A stretch of 64,000 nt of DNA from assembly GCA_040754425.1 (NCBI GenBank), contig JBFMCR010000014.1, positions 124,001 through 188,000 on the forward strand, in the 5' to 3' direction. Origin of the DNA: UBA6918 sp040754425 (GTDB taxonomy: Bacteria > Pseudomonadota > Gammaproteobacteria > Burkholderiales > Thiobacillaceae). The notes below the pieces were generated by a model. That model had not been told where the DNA came from. It was given only the letters and a program-made list of their open reading frames with translations, and ran no database searches. The translations under genes were made by a program, and so were the position numbers. Every line of letters begins with the position of its first letter. Positions within the stretch are counted from its first letter, which is position 1. Positions 63,242-64,000 of this stretch are shown in pieces.

Positions 63242-63324
63242 AAACCGCTGTGAAAATTCTGCCTGCCGTCTGCCGCCGCTTCGCCGTGATGTGGCGAGCC
63301 ATGCATGAGCCCGGCGTGAACTAG
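63238..63324 (+). CDS. Possible 28-residue leader peptide
   Basis: The short frame MKTAVKILPAVCRRFAVMWR...EPGVN overlaps the nuclease stop (ATGA) and ends 22 bp before a terminator-like hairpin. The layout of short coupled frame, hairpin, T-tract and transporter gene is that of a translation-dependent attenuator. No homologue is recognised. Confidence 0.4.
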   Translation: MKTAVKILPAVCRRFAVMWRAMHEPGVN

Positions 63325-63345
63325 CAGCTTCGTTTTCAGCAACCG

Positions 63346-63383
63346 AGCCACGCCGCCACAAGCGCCGTGGCTTTTGTTTTTTT
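63346..63383 (+). terminator. Terminator or attenuator before the DMT transporter
   Basis: AGCCACG...CGTGGCT (7-bp stem, 13-nt interior) followed by TTTTGTTTTTTT, 19 bp before the DMT gene start. It would end the nuclease transcript, or regulate readthrough into the transporter. Confidence 0.65.
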
Positions 63384-63401
63384 CCTCACAAGGGAATTGC
63401 C

Positions 63402-64000
63402 ATGCCAAAACACAAAAAGAACCTTGCCAGCGCCTATCTGGGCGTCATCCTGATCTGGTCCACCACGCCGCTCGGCATCGTCTGGAGCAGCCAGGGCGTG
63501 CATTACACCTTTCCCCTGTTCGCGCGCATGGCAATCGGACTCGTGGTCAGTCTGCTGTGGCTGGCGCTCACGCGCACGCGCTTTCCGGGCGACCTGCAGG
63601 CGCGCCAGTCCTACGCCATTGCCGGTTTCACCATCTGGGCGGCCATGCTGTGCACCTACTGGGGTGCGCGCTTCATTCCGTCCGGGCTGATTTCGGTGGT
63701 GTACGGGCTGAGCCCGATCATGACCGGGCTGTTCGCGTGGGCTTGGCTCAGGGAAGATGCCTTCAGCCCGCTCAAGATCGCCGGCATGCTGCTGGGCATC
63801 GCCGGCCTGTTCGTGGTGTTCGGCGGCAGCGTGCGGTTAGGCAGCTCCGCCCATTGGGGCATCGCCGCGGTGCTGGCGGCGGTGATCCTGCAGGCCTGGG
63901 GGCTGGTGGCGATCAAGCGCATCGGCGCGGATGTTCCAGCAGTGGCGCAAACCGCGGGCGCGCTTGCCTTCACGGTCCTGCTTTCCGGGCTGAGCATGAT
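63402..64000 (+). CDS. DMT superfamily (EamA) transporter, truncated by window end
   Basis: The first 199 codons of an inner-membrane exporter are present; the gene continues past the right edge. It begins MPKHKKNLASAYLGVILIWS with AAGGGAA as ribosome-binding site. Six or more helices are visible, with EamA landmarks IWSTTPLGIVWSSQGV and ISVVYGLSPIMTGLFAWAWL. Family members export amino acids or metabolites; substrate unknown. Confidence 0.88.
   Translation, partial: MPKHKKNLASAYLGVILIWSTTPLGIVWSSQGVHYTFPLFARMAIGLVVSLLWLALTRTRFPGDLQARQSYAIAGFTIWAAMLCTYWGARFIPSGLISVVYGLSPIMTGLFAWAWLREDAFSPLKIAGMLLGIAGLFVVFGGSVRLGSSAHWGIAAVLAAVILQAWGLVAIKRIGADVPAVAQTAGALAFTVLLSGLSM

Overview
This is about 64 kb of GC-rich chromosome from a free-living Gram-negative bacterium, most likely a betaproteobacterium. 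The best guess is Nitrosomonadales-like; that placement is inferred from gene order and family content, not from a marker gene. The order asd-fimV-(ecfT-like)-truA-trpF-trpB-trpA-accD-folC-SPOR-cvpA-purF-metZ, leuC-entericidin-leuD-leuB upstream of asd, and the presence of DUF1841 and CNP1-like genes are betaproteobacterial habits. LpxH, FimV and lipoproteins indicate an outer membrane. Coding density is very high. I see no rRNA, tRNA, prophage, transposase or CRISPR array.

Layout. (1) 0-5 kb: cysS (minus) diverges from a plus-strand run of a TPR protein, an L,D-transpeptidase, ppiB and lpxH. The first two share a C-terminal NTF2-like domain. (2) 5-27.4 kb: a long minus-strand biosynthetic block. 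Read in its own direction it is pepA-like, a small orphan gene, aroC, an MFS carrier, leuC-ecn-leuD-leuB, asd, fimV, ecfT-like, truA-trpF, trpB-trpA, accD, folC-SPOR-cvpA-purF, metZ and a secreted protein. Leucine, tryptophan, methionine, chorismate, purine, folate and fatty-acid precursors are made here. A SAM-II-type riboswitch with an intrinsic terminator sits between purF and metZ. (3) 27.5-34.3 kb: a pyruvate dehydrogenase operon (E1 alpha, E1 beta, and an E2-E3 fusion with two lipoyl domains), followed by a MerB-like protein and a zinc-sensor (CZB) diguanylate cyclase. (4) 34.3-40.4 kb: prfC, pyrD, kup, ald. (5) 40.5-47.1 kb: the Rnf/Rsx operon ABCDGE, a tiny basic protein, nth and a DUF1841 gene. 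(6) 47.1-54.6 kb: two periplasmic cytochromes c (minus), a SulP transporter, then a hybrid histidine kinase, a lone receiver protein and an HD-GYP response regulator. (7) 54.6-64 kb: cobalamin adenosyltransferase, DUF4202, CNP1-like and proB, a HbpS/GlcG-like protein, rlmM, an Ala-rich lipoprotein, an aminotransferase, a thioredoxin-like protein, rmuC, a secreted nuclease and a truncated DMT exporter.

The most unusual non-coding signal is a set of long purine/pyrimidine palindromes at gene junctions. Three copies have AACAGGGAGG-type arms and three have GAACAAGGAGGACA-type arms. There are also CCCTCTCCC/GGGAGAGGG hairpins. The arms are packed with Shine-Dalgarno-like (GGAGG) and anti-Shine-Dalgarno-like (CCTCC) words. 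One copy holds a second, unrelated palindrome nested inside its loop. No complete new multi-gene defence or metabolic system is evident. The best candidates for new biology are these palindromes, the MerB-like protein next to the pyruvate dehydrogenase genes, and two short upstream reading frames before ald and before the DMT exporter.
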